Assembly: GCA_964016885.1 (NCBI GenBank)
Contig: OZ024742.1
Coordinates: 13,670,020 to 13,734,019, forward strand
Direction of reading: 5' to 3'
From: Eledone cirrhosa
Lineage: Eukaryota > Mollusca > Cephalopoda > Octopoda > Eledonidae
Length of the DNA: 64,000 nucleotides
Shown one piece after another: positions 27,511 through 42,365 of the stretch. Under the pieces are notes generated by a model. That model was not told where the DNA came from. It saw only the letters and a program-made list of their open reading frames with translations, and did no database searches. The position numbers were made by a program, and so were the translations under genes. The number at the start of each line of letters is the position of its first letter. Positions within the stretch are counted from its first letter, which is position 1.

Positions 27511-29850
27511 CATAACTTGACTTGGTCATTCCATGACAGTATCTTGGTCAGTGTATCACCTGTTTGAACCAGCCTTATATCTTGACTTGGTCATTCCATG
27601 ACAGTATCTTGGTCAGTTTATCACCTGTTTGACCCAGCCTCATATCTTGACTTGGTCATTCCATGACAGTATCTTGGTCAGTCTATCACCTGTTTGACCC
27701 AGCCTCATATCTTGACTTGGTCATTCCATGACAGTATCTTGGTCAGTCTATCACCTGTTTGACCAAGCCTCATATCTTGACTTGGTCATTCCATGACAGT
27801 ATCTTGGTCAGTCTATCTCCTGTTTGACCCAGCCTCATATCTTGACTTGGTCATTCCATGACGGTATATTGGTCAGTCTATCACCTGTTTGACCCAGCCT
27901 CATATCTTGACTTGGTCATTCCATGACAGTATCTTGGTCAGTCTATCACCTGTTCCACCCAGCCTCATATCTTGATTTGGTCATACCATGACAGTATCTT
28001 GGTCAGTCTATCACCTGTTTGACCCAGCCTCATATCTTGACTTGGTCATTCCATGACAGTATCTTGGTCAGTCCATCTCCTGTTTGACCCAGCCTCATAT
28101 CTTGACTTGGTCATTCCATGACAGTATCTTGGTCAGTCTATCACATGTTTGACTCAGCCTCATATCTTGATTTGGTCATTCCATGACAGTATCTTGGTCA
28201 GTCTATCACCTGTTCCACCCAGCCTCATATCTTGACTTGGTCATTCCATGACAGTATCTTGGTCAGTCTATCACCTGTTCCACCCAACCTCATAACTTGA
28301 CTTGGTCATTCCATGACAGTATCTTGGTCAGTGTATCACCTGTTTGACCCAGCCTTATATCTTGACTTGGTCATTCCATGACAGTATCTTGGTCAGTTTA
28401 TCACCTGTTTGACCCAGCCTCATATCTTGACTCTGTCATTCCATGACAGTATCTTGGTCAGTCTATCACCTGTTTGACCCAGCCTCATATCTTGACTTGG
28501 TCATTCCATGACAGTATCTTGGTCAGTCTATCACCTGTTTGACCAGGCCTCATATCTTGACTTGGTCATTCCATGACAGTATCTTGGTCAGTCTATCTCC
28601 TGTTTGACCCAGCCTCATATCTTGACTTGGTCATTCCATGACGGTATATTGGTCAGTCTATCACCTGTTTGACCCAGCCTCATATCTTGACTTGGTCATT
28701 CCATGACAGTATCTTGGTCAGTCTATCACCTGTTCCACCCAGCCTCATATCTTGATTTGGTCATAACATGACAGTATATTGGTCAGTCTATCACCTGTTT
28801 GACCCAGCCTCATATCTTGACTTGGTCATTCCATGACAGTATCTTGGTCAGTCCATCTCCTGTTTGACCCAGCCTCATATCTTGACTTGGTCATTCCATG
28901 ACAGTATCTTGGTCAGTCTATCACATGTTTGACCCAGCCTCATATCTTGATTTGGTCATTCCATGACAGTATCTTGGTCAGTCTATCACCTGTTCCACCC
29001 AGCCTCATATCTTGACTTGGTCATTCCATGACAGTATCTTGGTCAGTCTATCACCTGTTCCACCCAGCCTCATAACTTGACTTGGTCATTCCATGACAGT
29101 ATCTTGGTCAGTGTATCACCTGTTTGACCCAGCCTTATATCTTGACTTGGTCATTCCATGACAGTATCTTGGTCAGTTTATCACCTGTTTGACCCAGCCT
29201 CATATCTTGACTTGGTCATTCCATGACAGTATCTTGGTCAGTCTATCACCTGTTTGACCCAGCCTCATATCTTGACTTGGTCATTCCATGACAGTATCTT
29301 GGTCAGTCTATCACCTGTTTGACCAAGCCTCATATCTTGACTTGGTCATTCCATGACAGTATCTTGGTCAGTCTATCTCCTGTTTGACCCAGCCTCATAT
29401 CTTGACTTGGTCATTCCATGACGGTATATTGGTCAGTCTATCACCTGTTTGACCCAGCCTCATATCTTGACTTGGTCATTCCATGACAGTATCTTGGTCA
29501 GTCTATCACCTGTTCCACCCAGCCTCATATCTTGACTTGGTCATTCCATGACAGTATCTTGGTCAGTCTATCACCTGTTTGACCCAGCCTCATATCTTGA
29601 CTTGGTCATTCCATGACAGTATCTTGGTCAGTCTATCTCCTGTTTGACCCAGCCTCATATCTTGAATTGGTCATTCCATGACAGTATCTTGGTCAGTCTA
29701 TCACATGTTTGACCCAGCCTCATATCTTGATTTGGTCATTCCATGACAGTATCTTGGTCAGTCTATCACCTGTTCCACCCAGCCTCATATCTTGACTTGG
29801 TCATTCCATGACAGTATCTTGGTCAGTCTATCACCTGTTTGACCCAGCCT
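27511..29850. repeat. 12-monomer (780-bp) higher-order repeat, three copies
   Basis: The marker CATAACTTGA occurs at 27,511, 28,291 and 29,071, and ACGGTATATT at 27,861, 28,641 and 29,421, each exactly 780 bp apart (12 x 65). The order of TTTGACCC and TTCCACCC monomers between them is the same in all three copies. This is the shortest clear higher-order unit in the array. Later ACGGTATATT spacings of 780 (38,196/38,976 and 43,071/43,851) show that the same 12-mer was carried into the larger blocks. Confidence 0.85.
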
Positions 29851-32800
29851 TATATCTTGACTTGGTCATTCCATGACAGTATCTTGGTCAGTCTATCACC
29901 TGTTTGACCCAGCCTCATATCTTGACTTGGTCATTCCATGACAGTATCTTGGTCAGTCTATCACATGTTTGACCCAGCCTCATATCTTGATTTGGTCATT
30001 CCATGACAGTATCTTGGTCAGTCTATCACCTGTTCCACCCAGCCTCATATCTTAGCTTGGTCATTCCATGACAGTATCTTGGTCAGTCTATCACCTATTC
30101 CACCCAGCCTCATATCTTGATTTGGTCATTCCATGACAGTATCTTGGTCAGTCTATCACCTGTTTGACACAGCCTCATATCTTGGTTTGGTCATTCCATG
30201 ACAGTATCTTGGTCAGTCTATCACTTGTTCCACCCAGCCTCATATCTTGACTTGGTCATTCCATGACAGTATCTTGGTCAGTCTATCACCTGTTTGACCC
30301 AGCCTCATATCTTCACTTGGTCATTCCATGACAGTATCTTGGTCAGTCTATCACCTGTTTGACCCAGCCTCATATCTTGACTTTGTCATTCCATGACAGT
30401 ATCTTGGTCAGTCTATCACCTGTTTGACCCAGCCTCATATCTTGACTTGGTCATTGCATGACATTATCGTGGTCAGTCTAGCACCTGTTTGACCCAGCCT
30501 CATATCTTGACTTGGTCATTCCATGACAGTATCTTGGTCAGTCTATCACCTGTTTGACCTAGCCTCATATCTTGACTTGGTCATTCCATGACAGTATCGT
30601 GGTCAGTCTATCACCTGTTTGACCCAGCCTCATATCTTGATTTGGTCATTCTATGACAGTATCTTGGTCAGTCTATCACTTGTTCCACCCAGCCTCATAT
30701 CTTAACTTGGTCATTCCATGACAGTATCTTGGTCAGTCTATCACCTGTTTGACCCAGCCTTATATCTTCACTTGGTCATTCCATGACAGTATCGTGGTCA
30801 GTCTAGCACCTGTTTGACCCAGCCTCATATCTTGATTTGGTCATTCCATGACAGTATCTTGGTCAGTCTATCACCTGTTTGACCCAGCCTCATATCTTGA
30901 CTTGGTCATTCGATGACAGTATCTTGGTCAGTATATCACCGGTTTGACCCAGCCTTATATCTTGACTTGGTCATTCCATGACAGTATCTTGGACAGTCTA
31001 TCACCTGTTTGACCCAGCCTCGTATCTTGACTTGGTCATTCCATGACAGTATCTTGGTCAGTCTATCACCTGTTTGACCCAGCCTCGTATCTCTACTTGG
31101 TCATTCCATGACAGTATCTTGGTCAGTCTATCACCTGTTTGACCCAGCCTCATATCTTGACATGGTCATTCCATGACAGTATCTGGGTCAGTATATCTCC
31201 TGTTCCACCCAGCCTCATATCTTGACTTGGTCATTCCATGAGAGTATCTTGGTCAGTCTATCACCTGTTTGACCCAGCCTCATATCCTGACATGGACATT
31301 CCATGACAGTATCTTGGTCAGTCTATCACCTGTTCCACCCAGCCTCATATCTTGACTTGGTCATTCCATGACAGTATCTAGGTCAGTCTATCACCTGTTT
31401 GACCCAGCCTTATATCTTGACTTGATCATTCCATGACAGTATCTTGGTCAGTTTATCACCTGTTTGACCCAGCCTCATATCCTGACTTGTTCATTCCATG
31501 ACAGTATCTTGGTCAGTCTATCACCTGTTCCACCCAGCCTCATAACTTGACTTGGTCATTCCATGACAGTATCTTGGTCAGTGTATCACCTGTTTGACCC
31601 AGCCTTATATCTTGACTTGGTCATTCCATGACAGTATCTTGGTCAGTTTATCACCTGTTTGACCCAGCCTCATATCTTGACTTGGTCATTCCATGACAGT
31701 ATCTTGGTCAGTCTATCACCTGTTTGACCCAGCCTCATATCTTGACTTGGTCATTCCATGACAGTATCTTGGTAAGTCTATCACCTGTTTGACCAAGCCT
31801 CATATCTTGACTTGGTCATTCCATGACAGTATCTTGGTCAGTCTATCTCCTGTTTGACCCAGCCTCATATCTTGACTTGGTCATTCCATGACGGTATATT
31901 GGTCAGTCTATCACCTGTTTGACCCAGCCTCATATCTTGACTTGGTCATTCCATGACAGTATCTTGGTCAGTCTATCACCTGTTCCACCCAGCCTCATAT
32001 CTTGACTTGGTCATTCCATGACAGTATCTTGGTCAGTCTATCACCTGTTTGACCCAGCCTCATATCTTGATTTGGTCATTCCATGACAGTATCTTGGTCA
32101 GTATATCACCTGTTCCACCCAGCCTCATATCTTGACTTGGTCATTCCATGACAGTATCTTGGTCAGTCTATCACCTGTTTGACCCAGCCTTATATCTTGA
32201 CTTGGTCATTCCATGACAGTATCTTGGTCAGTCTATCACCTGTTTGACCCAGCCTCATACCTTGACTTGGTCATTCCATGACAGTATCTTGGTCAGTCTA
32301 TCACATGTTTGACCCAGCCTCATATCTTGATTTGGTCATTCCATGACAGTATCTTGGTCAGTCTATCACCTGTTCCACCCAGCCTCATATCTTGACTTGG
32401 TCATTCCATGACAGTATCTTGTTCAGTCTATCACCTATTCCACCCAGCCTCATATCTTGATTTGGTCATTCCATGACAGTATCTTGGTCAGTCTATCACC
32501 TGTTTGACACAGCCTCATATCTTGATTTGGTCATTCCATGACAGTATCTTGGTCAGTCTATGACATGTTCCACCCAGCCTCATATCTTGACTTGGTCATT
32601 CCAAGACAGTATCTTGGTCAGTCTATCACCTGTTTGACCCAGCCTCATATCTTGACTTGATCATTCCATGACAGTATCTTGGTCAGTCTATCTCCTGTTT
32701 GACCCAGCCTCATATCTTGACTTGGTCATTCCATGACGGTATATTGGTCAGTCTATCACCTGTTTGACCCAGCCTCATATCTTGACTTGGTCATTCCATG

Positions 32801-35800
32801 ACAGTATCTTGGTCAGTCTATCACCTGTTCCACCCAGCCTCATATCTTGACTTGGTCATTCCATGACAGTATCTTGGTCAGTCTATCACCTGTTTGACCC
32901 AGCCTCATATCTTGACTTGGTCATTCCATGACAGTATCTTGGTCAGTCTATCTCCTGTTTGACCCAGCCTCATATCTTGAATTGGTCATTCCATGACAGT
33001 ATCTTGGTCAGTCTATCACATGTTTGACCCAGCCTCATATCTTGATTTGGTCATTCCATGACAGTATCTTGGTCAGTCTATCACCTGTTCCACCCAGCCT
33101 CATATCTTGACTTGGTCATTCCATGACAGTATCTTGGTCAGTCTATCACCTGTTTGACCCAGCCTTATATCTTGACTTGGTCATTCCATGACAGTATCTT
33201 GGTCAGTCTATCACCTGTTTGACCCAGCCTCATATCTTGACTTGGTCATTCCATGACAGTATCTTGGTCAGTCTATCACATGTTTGACCCAGCCTCATAT
33301 CTTGATTTGGTCATTCCATGACAGTATCTTGGTCAGTCTATCACCTGTTCCACCCAGCCTCATATCTTGACTTGGTCATTCCATGACAGTATCTTGGTCA
33401 GTCTATCACCTATTCCACCCAGCCTCATATCTTGATTTGGTCATTCCATGACAGTATCTTGGTCAGTCTATCACCTGTTTGACACAGCCTCATATCTTGG
33501 TTTGGTCATTCCATGACAGTATCTTGGTCAGTCTATCACTTGTTCCACCCAGCCTCATATCTTGACTTGGTCATTCCATGACAGTATCTTGGTCAGTCTA
33601 TCACCTGTTTGACCCAGCCTCATATCTTCACTTGGTCATTCCATGACAGTATCTTGGTCAGTCTATCACCTGTTTGACCCAGCCTCATATCTTGACTTTG
33701 TCATTCCATGACAGTATCTTGGTCAGTCTATCACCTGTTTGACCCAGCCTCATATCTTGACTTGTTCATTGCATGACATTATCGTGGTCAGTCTAGCACC
33801 TGTTTGACCCAGCCTCATATCTTGACTTGGTCATTCCATGACAGTATCTTGGTCAGTCTATCACCTGTTTGACCTAGCCTCATATCTTGACTTGGTCATT
33901 CCATGACAGTATCGTAGTCAGTCTATCACCTGTTTGACCCAGCCTCATATCTTGATTTGGTCATTCTATGACAGTATCTTGGTCAGTCTATCACTTGTTC
34001 CACCCAGCCTCATATCTTGACTTGGTCATTCCATGACAGTATCTTGGTCAGTCTATCACCTGTTTGACCCAGCCTTATATCTTCACTTGGTCATTCCATG
34101 ACAGTATCGTGGTCAGTCTAGCACCTGTTTGACCCAGCCTCATATCTTGACTTGGTCATTCCATGACAGTATCTTGGTCAGTCTATCACCTGTTTGACCC
34201 AGCCTCATATCTTGATTTGGTCATTCCATGACAGTATCTTGGTCAGTCTATCACCTGTTTGACCCAGCCTCATATCTTGACTTGGTCATTCGATGACAGT
34301 ATCTTGGTCAGTATATCACCGGTTTGACCCAGCCTTATATCTTGACTTGGTCATTCCATGACAGTATCTTGGACAGTCTATCACCTGTTTGACCCAGCCT
34401 CGTATCTTGACTTGGTCATTCCATGACAGTATCTTGGTCAGTCTATCTCCTGTTTGACCCAGCCTCATATCTTGACTTGGTCATTCCATGACAGTATCTT
34501 GGTCAGTCTATCACCTGTTTGACCCAGCCTCGTATCTCTACTTGGTCATTCCATGACAGTATCTTGGTCAGTCTATCACCTGTTTGACCCAGCCTCATAT
34601 CTTGACATGGTCATTCCATGACAGTATCTGGGTCAGTATATCTCCTGTTCCACCCAGCCTCATATCTTGACTTGGTCATTCCATGAGAGTATCTTGGTCA
34701 GTCTATCACCTGTTTGACCCAGCCTCATATCCTGACATGGACATTCCATGACAGTATCTTGGTCAGTCTATCACCTGTTCCACCCAGCCTCATATCTTGA
34801 CTTGGTCATTCCATGACAGTATCGTGGTCAGTCTATCACCTGTTTGACCCAGCCTTATATCTTGACTTGATCATTCCATGACAGTATCTTGGTCAGTTTA
34901 TCACCTGTTTGACCCAGCCTCATATCCTGACTTGTTCATTCCATGACAGTATCTTGGTCAGTCTATCACCTGTTCCACCCAGCCTCATAACTTGACTTGG
35001 TCATTCCATGACAGTATCTAGGTCAGTCTATCACCTGTTTGACCCAGCCTTATATCTTGACTTGATCATTCCATGACAGTATCTTGGTCAGTTTATCACC
35101 TGTTTGACCCAGCCTCATATCCTGACTTGTTCATTCCATGACAGTATCTTGGTCAGTCTATCACCTGTTCCACCCAGCCTCATAACTTGACTTGGTCATT
35201 CCATGACAGTATCTTGGTCAGTGTATCACCTGTTTGACCCAGCCTTATATCTTGACTTGGTCATTCCATGACAGTATCTTGGTCAGTTTATCACCTGTTT
35301 GACCCAGCCTCATATCTTGACTTGGTCATTCCATGACAGTATCTTGGTCAGTCTATCACCTGTTTGACCCAGCCTCATATCTTGACTTGGTCATTCCATG
35401 ACAGTATCTTGGTCAGTCTATCACCTGTTTGACCAAGCCTCATATCTTGACTTGGTCATTCCATGACAGTATCTTGGTCAGTCTATCTCCTGTTTGACCC
35501 AGCCTCATATCTTGACTTGGTCATTTCATGACGGTATATTGGTCAGTCTATCACCTGTTTGACCCAGCCTCATATCTTGACTTGGTCATTCCATGACAGT
35601 ATCTTGGTCAGTCTATCACCTGTTCCACCCAGCCTCATATCTTGACTTGGTCATTCCATGACAGTAACTTGGTCAGTCTATCACCTGTTTGACCCAGCCT
35701 CATATCTTGATTTGGTCATTCCATGACAGTATCTTGGTCAGTCTATCACCTGTTCCACCCAGCCTCATATCTTGACTTGGTCATTCCATGACAGTATCTT

Positions 35801-37489
35801 GGTCAGTCTATCACCTGTTTGACCCAGCCTTATATCTTGACTTGGTCATTCCATGACAGTATCTTGGTCAGTCTATCACCTGTTTGACCCAGCCTCATAC
35901 CTTGACTTGGTCATTCCATGACAGTATCTTGGTCAGTCTATCACATGTTTGACCCAGCCTCATATCTTGATTTGGTCATTCCATGACAGTATCTTGGTCA
36001 GTCTATCACCTGTTCCACCCAGCCTCATATCTTGACTTGGTCATTCCATGACAGTATCTTGGTCAGTCTATCACCTGTTTGACACAGCCTCATATCTTGA
36101 TTTGATCATTCCATGACAGTATCTTGGTCAGTCTATCACCTGTTTGACCAAGCCTCATATCTTGACTTGGTCATTCCATGACAGTATCTTGGTCAGTCTA
36201 TCTCCTGTTTGACCCAGCCTCATATCTTGACTTGGTCATTCTATGACGGTATATTGGTCAGTCTATCACCTGTTTGACCCAGCCTCATATCTTGACTTGG
36301 TCATTCCATGAGAGTATCTTGGTCAGTCTATCACCTGTTCCACCCATCCTCATATCTTGACTTGGTCATTCCATGACAGTATCTTGGTCAGTCTATCACC
36401 TGTTTGACCCAGCCTCATATCTTGACTTGGTCATTCCATGACAGTATCTTGGTCAGTCTATCTCCTGTTTGACCCAGCCTCATATCTTGACTTGGTCATT
36501 CCATGACAGTATCTTGGTCAGTCTATCACATGTTTGACCCAGCCTCATATCTTGATTTGGTCATTCCATGACAGTATCTTGGTCAGTCTATCACCTGTTC
36601 CACCCAGCCTCATATCTTGACTTGGTCATTCCATGACAGTATCTTGGTCAGTCTATCACCTGTTTGACCCAGCCTTATATCTTGACTTGGTCATTCCATG
36701 ACAGTATCTTGGTCAGTCTATCACCTGTTTGACCCAGCCTCATATCTTGACTTGGTCATTCCATGACAGTATCTTGGTCAGTCTATCACATGTTTGACCC
36801 AGCCTCATATCTTGATTTGGTCATTCCATGACAGTATCTTGGTCAGTCTATCACCTGTTCCACCCAGCCTCATATCTTGACTTGGTCATTCCATGACAGT
36901 ATCTTGGTCAGTCTATCACCTATTCCACCCAGCCTCATATCTTGATTTGGTCATTCCATGACAGTATCTTGGTCAGTCTATCACCTGTTTGACACAGCCT
37001 CATATCTTGATTTGGTCATTCCATGACAGTATCTTGGTCAGTCTATCACATGTTCCACCCAGCCTCATATCTTGACTTGGTCATTCCATGACAGTATCTT
37101 GGTCAGTCTATCACCTGTTTGACCCAGCCTCATATCTTGACTTGGTCATTCCATGACAGTATCTTGGTCAGTCTATCACCTGTTTGACCCAGCCTCATAT
37201 CTTGACTTGGTCATTCGATGACAGTATCTTGGTCAGTATATCACCGGTTTGACCCAGCCTCATATCTTGACTTGGTCATTCCATGACAGTATCTTGGAGA
37301 GTCTATCACCTGTTTGACCCAGCCTCGTATCTTGACTTGGTCATTCCATGACAGTATCTTGGTCAGTCTATCACCTGTTTGACCCAGCCTCGTATCTCTA
37401 CTTGGTCATTCCATGACAGTATCTTGGTCAGTCTATCACCTGTTTCACCCAGCCTCATATCTTGACATGGTCATTCCATGACAGTATCT
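29851..37489. repeat. Mosaic satellite block with 52- and 56-monomer spacings
   Basis: Markers here recur at several distances: TTGGACAGTC monomers at 30,991 and 34,371 (3,380 bp, 52 monomers), and CATACCTTGA at 32,256 and 35,896 (3,640 bp, 56 monomers). All distances are multiples of 65, so monomer phase is intact although blocks were gained or lost. I read it as overlapping duplications of 3-4 kb partly overwritten by later events (inference). Confidence 0.65.
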
Positions 37490-40400
37490 GGGTCAGTATA
37501 TCTCCTGTTCCACCCAGCCTCATATATTGACTTGGTCATTCCATGACAGTATCTTGGTCAGTCTATCACCTGTTTGACCCAGCCTCATATCCTGACATGG
37601 ACATTCCATGACAGTATCTTGGTCAGTCTATCACCTGTTCCACCCAGCCTCATATCTTGACTTGGTCATTCCATGACAGTATCTAGGTCAGTCTATCACC
37701 TGTTTGACCCAGCCTTATATCTTGACTTGATCATTCCATGACAGTATCTTGGTCAGTTTATCACCTGTTTGACCCAGCCTCATATCCTGACTTGTTCATT
37801 CCATGACAGTATCTTGGTCAGTCTATCACCTGTTCCACCCAGCCTCATAACTTGACTTGGTCATTCCATGACAGTATCTTGGTCAGTGTATCACCTGTTT
37901 GACCCAGCCTTATATCTTGACTTGGTCATTCCATGACAGTATCTTGGTCAGTTTATCACCTGTTTGACCCAGCCTCATATCTTGACTTGGTCATTCCATG
38001 ACAGTATCTTGGTCAGTCTATCACCTGTTTGACCCAGCCTCATATCTTGACTTGGTCATTCCATGACAGTATCTTGGTCAGTCTATCACCTGTTTGACCA
38101 AGCCTCATATCTTGACTTGGTCATTCCATGACAGTATCTTGGTCAGTCTATCTCCTGTTTGACCCAGCCTCATATCTTGACTTGGTCATTCCATGACGGT
38201 ATATTGGTCAGTCTATCACCTGTTTGACCCAGCCTCATATCTTGACTTGGTCATTCCATGACAGTATCTTGGTCAGTCTATCACCTGTTCCACCCAGCCT
38301 CATATCTTGACTTGGTCATTCCATGACAGTATCTTGGTCAGTCTATCACCTGTTTGACCCAGCCTCATATCTTGATTTGGTCATTCCATGACAGTATCTT
38401 GGTCAGTCCATCTCCTGTTTGACCCAGCCTCATATCTTGACTTGGTCATTCCATGACATTATCTTGGTCAGTCTATCACATGTTTGACCCAGCCTCATAT
38501 CTTGATTTGGTCATTCCATGACAGTATCTTGGTCAGTCTATCACCTGTTCCACCCAGCCTCATATCTTGACTTGGTCATTCCATGACAGTATCTTGGTCA
38601 GTCTATCACCTGTTCCACCCAGCCTCATAACTTGACTTGGTCATTCCATGACAGTATCTTGGTCAGTGTATCACCTGTTTGACCCAGCCTTATATCTTGA
38701 CTTGGTCATTCCATGACAGTATCTTGGTCAGTTTATCACCTGTTTGACCCAGCCTCATATCTTGACTTGGTCATTCCATGACAGTATCTTGGTCAGTCTA
38801 TCACCTGTTTGACCCAGCCTCATATCTTGACTTGGTCATTCCATGACAGTATCTTGGTCAGTCTATCACCTGTTTGACCAAGCCTCATATCTTGACTTGG
38901 TCATTCCATGAGAGTATCTTGGTCAGTCTATCTCCTGTTTGACCCAGCCTCATATCTTGACTTGGTCATTCCATGACGGTATATTGGTCAGTCTATCACC
39001 TGTTTGACCCAGCCTCATATCTTGACTTGGTCATTCCATGACAGTATCTTGGTCAGTCTATCACCTGTTCCACCCAGCCTCATATCTTGACTTGGTCATT
39101 CCATGACAGTATCTTGGTCAGTCTATCACCTGTTTGACCCAGCCTCATATCTTGACTTGGTCATTCCATGACAGTATCTTGGTCAGTCTATCTCCTGTTT
39201 GACCCAGCCTCATATCTTGCATTGGTCATTCCATGACAGTATCTTGGTCAGTCTATCACATGTTTGACCCAGCCTCATATCTTGATTTGGTCATTCCATG
39301 ACAGTATCTTGGTCAGTCTATCACCTGTTCCACCCAGCCTCATATCTTGACTTGGTCATTCCATGACAGTATCTTGGTCAGTCTATCACCTGTTTGACCC
39401 AGCCTTATATCTTGACTTGTTCATTCCATGACAGTATCTTGGTCAGTCTATCACCTGTTTGACCCAGCCTCATATCTTGACTTGGTCATTCCATGACAGT
39501 ATCTTGGTCAGTCTATCACATGTTTGACCCAGCCTCATATCTTGATTTGGTCATTCCATGACAGTATCTTGGTCAGTCTATCACCTGTTCCACCCAGCCT
39601 CATATCTTGACTTGGTCATTCCATGACATTATCTTGGTCAGTCTATCACCTGTTTGACACAGCCTCATATCTTGACTTGGTCATTCCATGACAGTATCTT
39701 GGTCAGTCTATCACCTATTCCACCCAGCCTCATATCTTGATTTGGTCATTCCATGACAGTATCTTGGTCAGTCTATCACCTGTTTGACACAGCCTCATAT
39801 CTTGGTTTGGTCATTCCATGACAGTATCTTGGTCAGTCTATCACTTGTTCCACCCAGCCTCATATCTTGACTTGGTCATTCCATGACAGTATCTTGGTCA
39901 GTCTATCACCTGTTTGACCCAGCCTCATATCTTCACTTGGTCATTCCATGACAGTATCTTGGTCAGTCTATCACCTGTTTGACCCAGCCTCATATCTTGA
40001 CTTTGTCATTCCATGACAGTATCTTGGTCAGTCTATCACCTGTTTGACCCAGCCTCATATCTTGACTTGGTCATTGCATGACATTATCGTGGTCAGTCTA
40101 GCACCTGTTTGACCCAGCCTCATATCTTGACTTGGTCATTCCATGACAGTATCTTGGTCAGTCTATCACCTGTTTGACCTAGCCTCATATCTTGACTTGG
40201 TCATTCCATGACAGTATCGTGGTCAGTCTATCACCTGTTTGACCCAGCCTCATATCTTGATTTGGTCATTCTATGACAGTATCTTGGTCAGTCTATCACT
40301 TGTTCCACCCAGCCTCATATCTTGACTTGGTCATTCCATGACAGTATCTTGGTCAGTCTATCACCTGTTTGACCCAGCCTTATATCTTCACTTGGTCATT

Positions 40401-42365
40401 CCATGACAGTATCGTGGTCAGTCTAGCACCTGTTTGACCCAGCCTCATATCTTGATTTGGTCATTCGATGACAGTATCTTGGTCAGTCTATCACCTGTTT
40501 GACCCAGCCTCATATCTTGACTTGGTCATTCGATGACAGTATCTTGGTCAGTATATCACCGGTTTGACCCAGCCTTATATCTTGACTTGGTCATTCCATG
40601 ACAGTATCTTGGACAGTCTATCACCTGTTTGACCCAGCCTCGTATCTTGACTTGGTCATTCCATGACAGTATCTTGGTCAGTCTATCACCTGTTTGACCC
40701 AGCCTCGTATCTCAACTTGGTCATTCCATGACAGTATCTTGGTCAGTCTATCACCTGTTTGACCCAGCCTCATATCTTGACATGGTCATTCCATGACAGT
40801 ATCTGGGTCAGTATATCTCCTGTTCCACCCAGCCTCATATCTTGACTTGGTCATTCCATGAGAGTATCTTGGTCAGTCTATCACCTGTTTGACCCAGCCT
40901 CATATCCTGACATGGACATTCCATGACAGTATCTTGGTCAGTCTATCACCTGTTCCACCCAGCCTCATATCTTGACTTGGTCATTCCATGACAGTATCTA
41001 GGTCAGTCTATCACCTGTTTGACCCAGCCTTATATCTTGACTTGGTCATTCCATGAGAGTATCTTGGTCAGTTTATCACCTGTTTGACCCAGCCTCATAT
41101 CTTGACTTGGTCATTCCATGACAGTATCTTGGTCAGTCTATCACCTGTTTGACCCAGCCTCATATCTTGACTTGGTCATTCCATGACAGTATCTTGGTCA
41201 GTCTATCACCTGTTTGACCAAGCCTCATATCTTGACTTGGTCATTCCATGACAGTATCTTGGTCAGTCTATCTCCTGTTTGACCCAGCCTCATATCTTGA
41301 CTTGGTCATTCCATGACGGTATATTGGTCAGTCTATCACCTGTTTGACCCAGCCTCATATCTTGACTTGGTCATTCCATGACAGTATCTTGGTCAGTCTA
41401 TCACCTGTTCCACCCAGCCTCATATCTTGACTTGGTCATTCCATGACAGTATCTTGGTCAGTCTATCACCTGTTTGACCCAGCCTCATATCTTGATTTGG
41501 TCATTCCATGACAGTATCTTGGTCAGTCTATCACCTGTTCCACCCAGCCTCATATCTTGACTTGGTCATTCCATGACAGTATCTTGGTCAGTCTATCACC
41601 TGTTTGACCCAGCCTTATATCTTGACTTGGTCATTCCATGACAGTATCTTGGTCAGTCTATCACCTGTTTGACCCAGCCTCATACCTTGACTTGGTCATT
41701 CCATGACAGTATCTTGGTCAGTCTATCACATGTTTGACCCAGCCTCATATCTTGATTTGGTCATTCCATGACAGTATCTTGGTCAGTCTATCGCCTGTTC
41801 CACCCAGCCTCATATCTTGACTTGGTCATTCCATGACAGTATCTTGTTCAGTCTATCACCTATTCCACCCAGCCTCATATCTTGATTTGGTCATTCCATG
41901 ACAGTATCTTGGTCAGTCTATCACCTGTTTGACACAGCCTCATATCTTGATTTGGTCATTCCATGACAGTATCTTGGTCAGTCTATGACATGTTCCACCC
42001 AGCCTCATATCTTGACTTGGTCATTCCAAGACAGTATCTTGGTCAGTCTATCACCTGTTTGACCCAGCCTCATATCTTGACTTGATCATTCCATGACAGT
42101 ATCTTGGTCAGTCTATCACCTGTTTGACCAAGCCTCATATCTTGACTTGGTCATTCCATGACAGTATCTTGGTCAGTCTATCTCCTGTTTGATCCAGCCT
42201 CATATCTTGACTTGGTCATTCTATGACGGTATATTGGTCAGTCTATCACCTGTTTGACCCAGCCTCATATCTTGACTTGGTCATTCCATGAGAGTATCTT
42301 GGTCAGTCTATCACCTGTTCCACCCAGCCTCATATCTTGACTTGGTCATTCCATGACAGTATCTG
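37490..42365. repeat. Satellite higher-order block, 75 monomers, copy 1
   Basis: CATATATTGA (37,521/42,396) and CATATCTTGC (39,211/44,086) recur at 4,875 bp (75 monomers). CTCAACTTGG (40,711/45,521), TTGGACAGTC (40,611/45,421) and CATACCTTGA (41,681/46,491) recur at 4,810 bp (74 monomers). The one-monomer difference is an extra unit near 39,640-39,700 in this copy, carrying CATTATC and TTTGACACAG. Confidence 0.85.
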
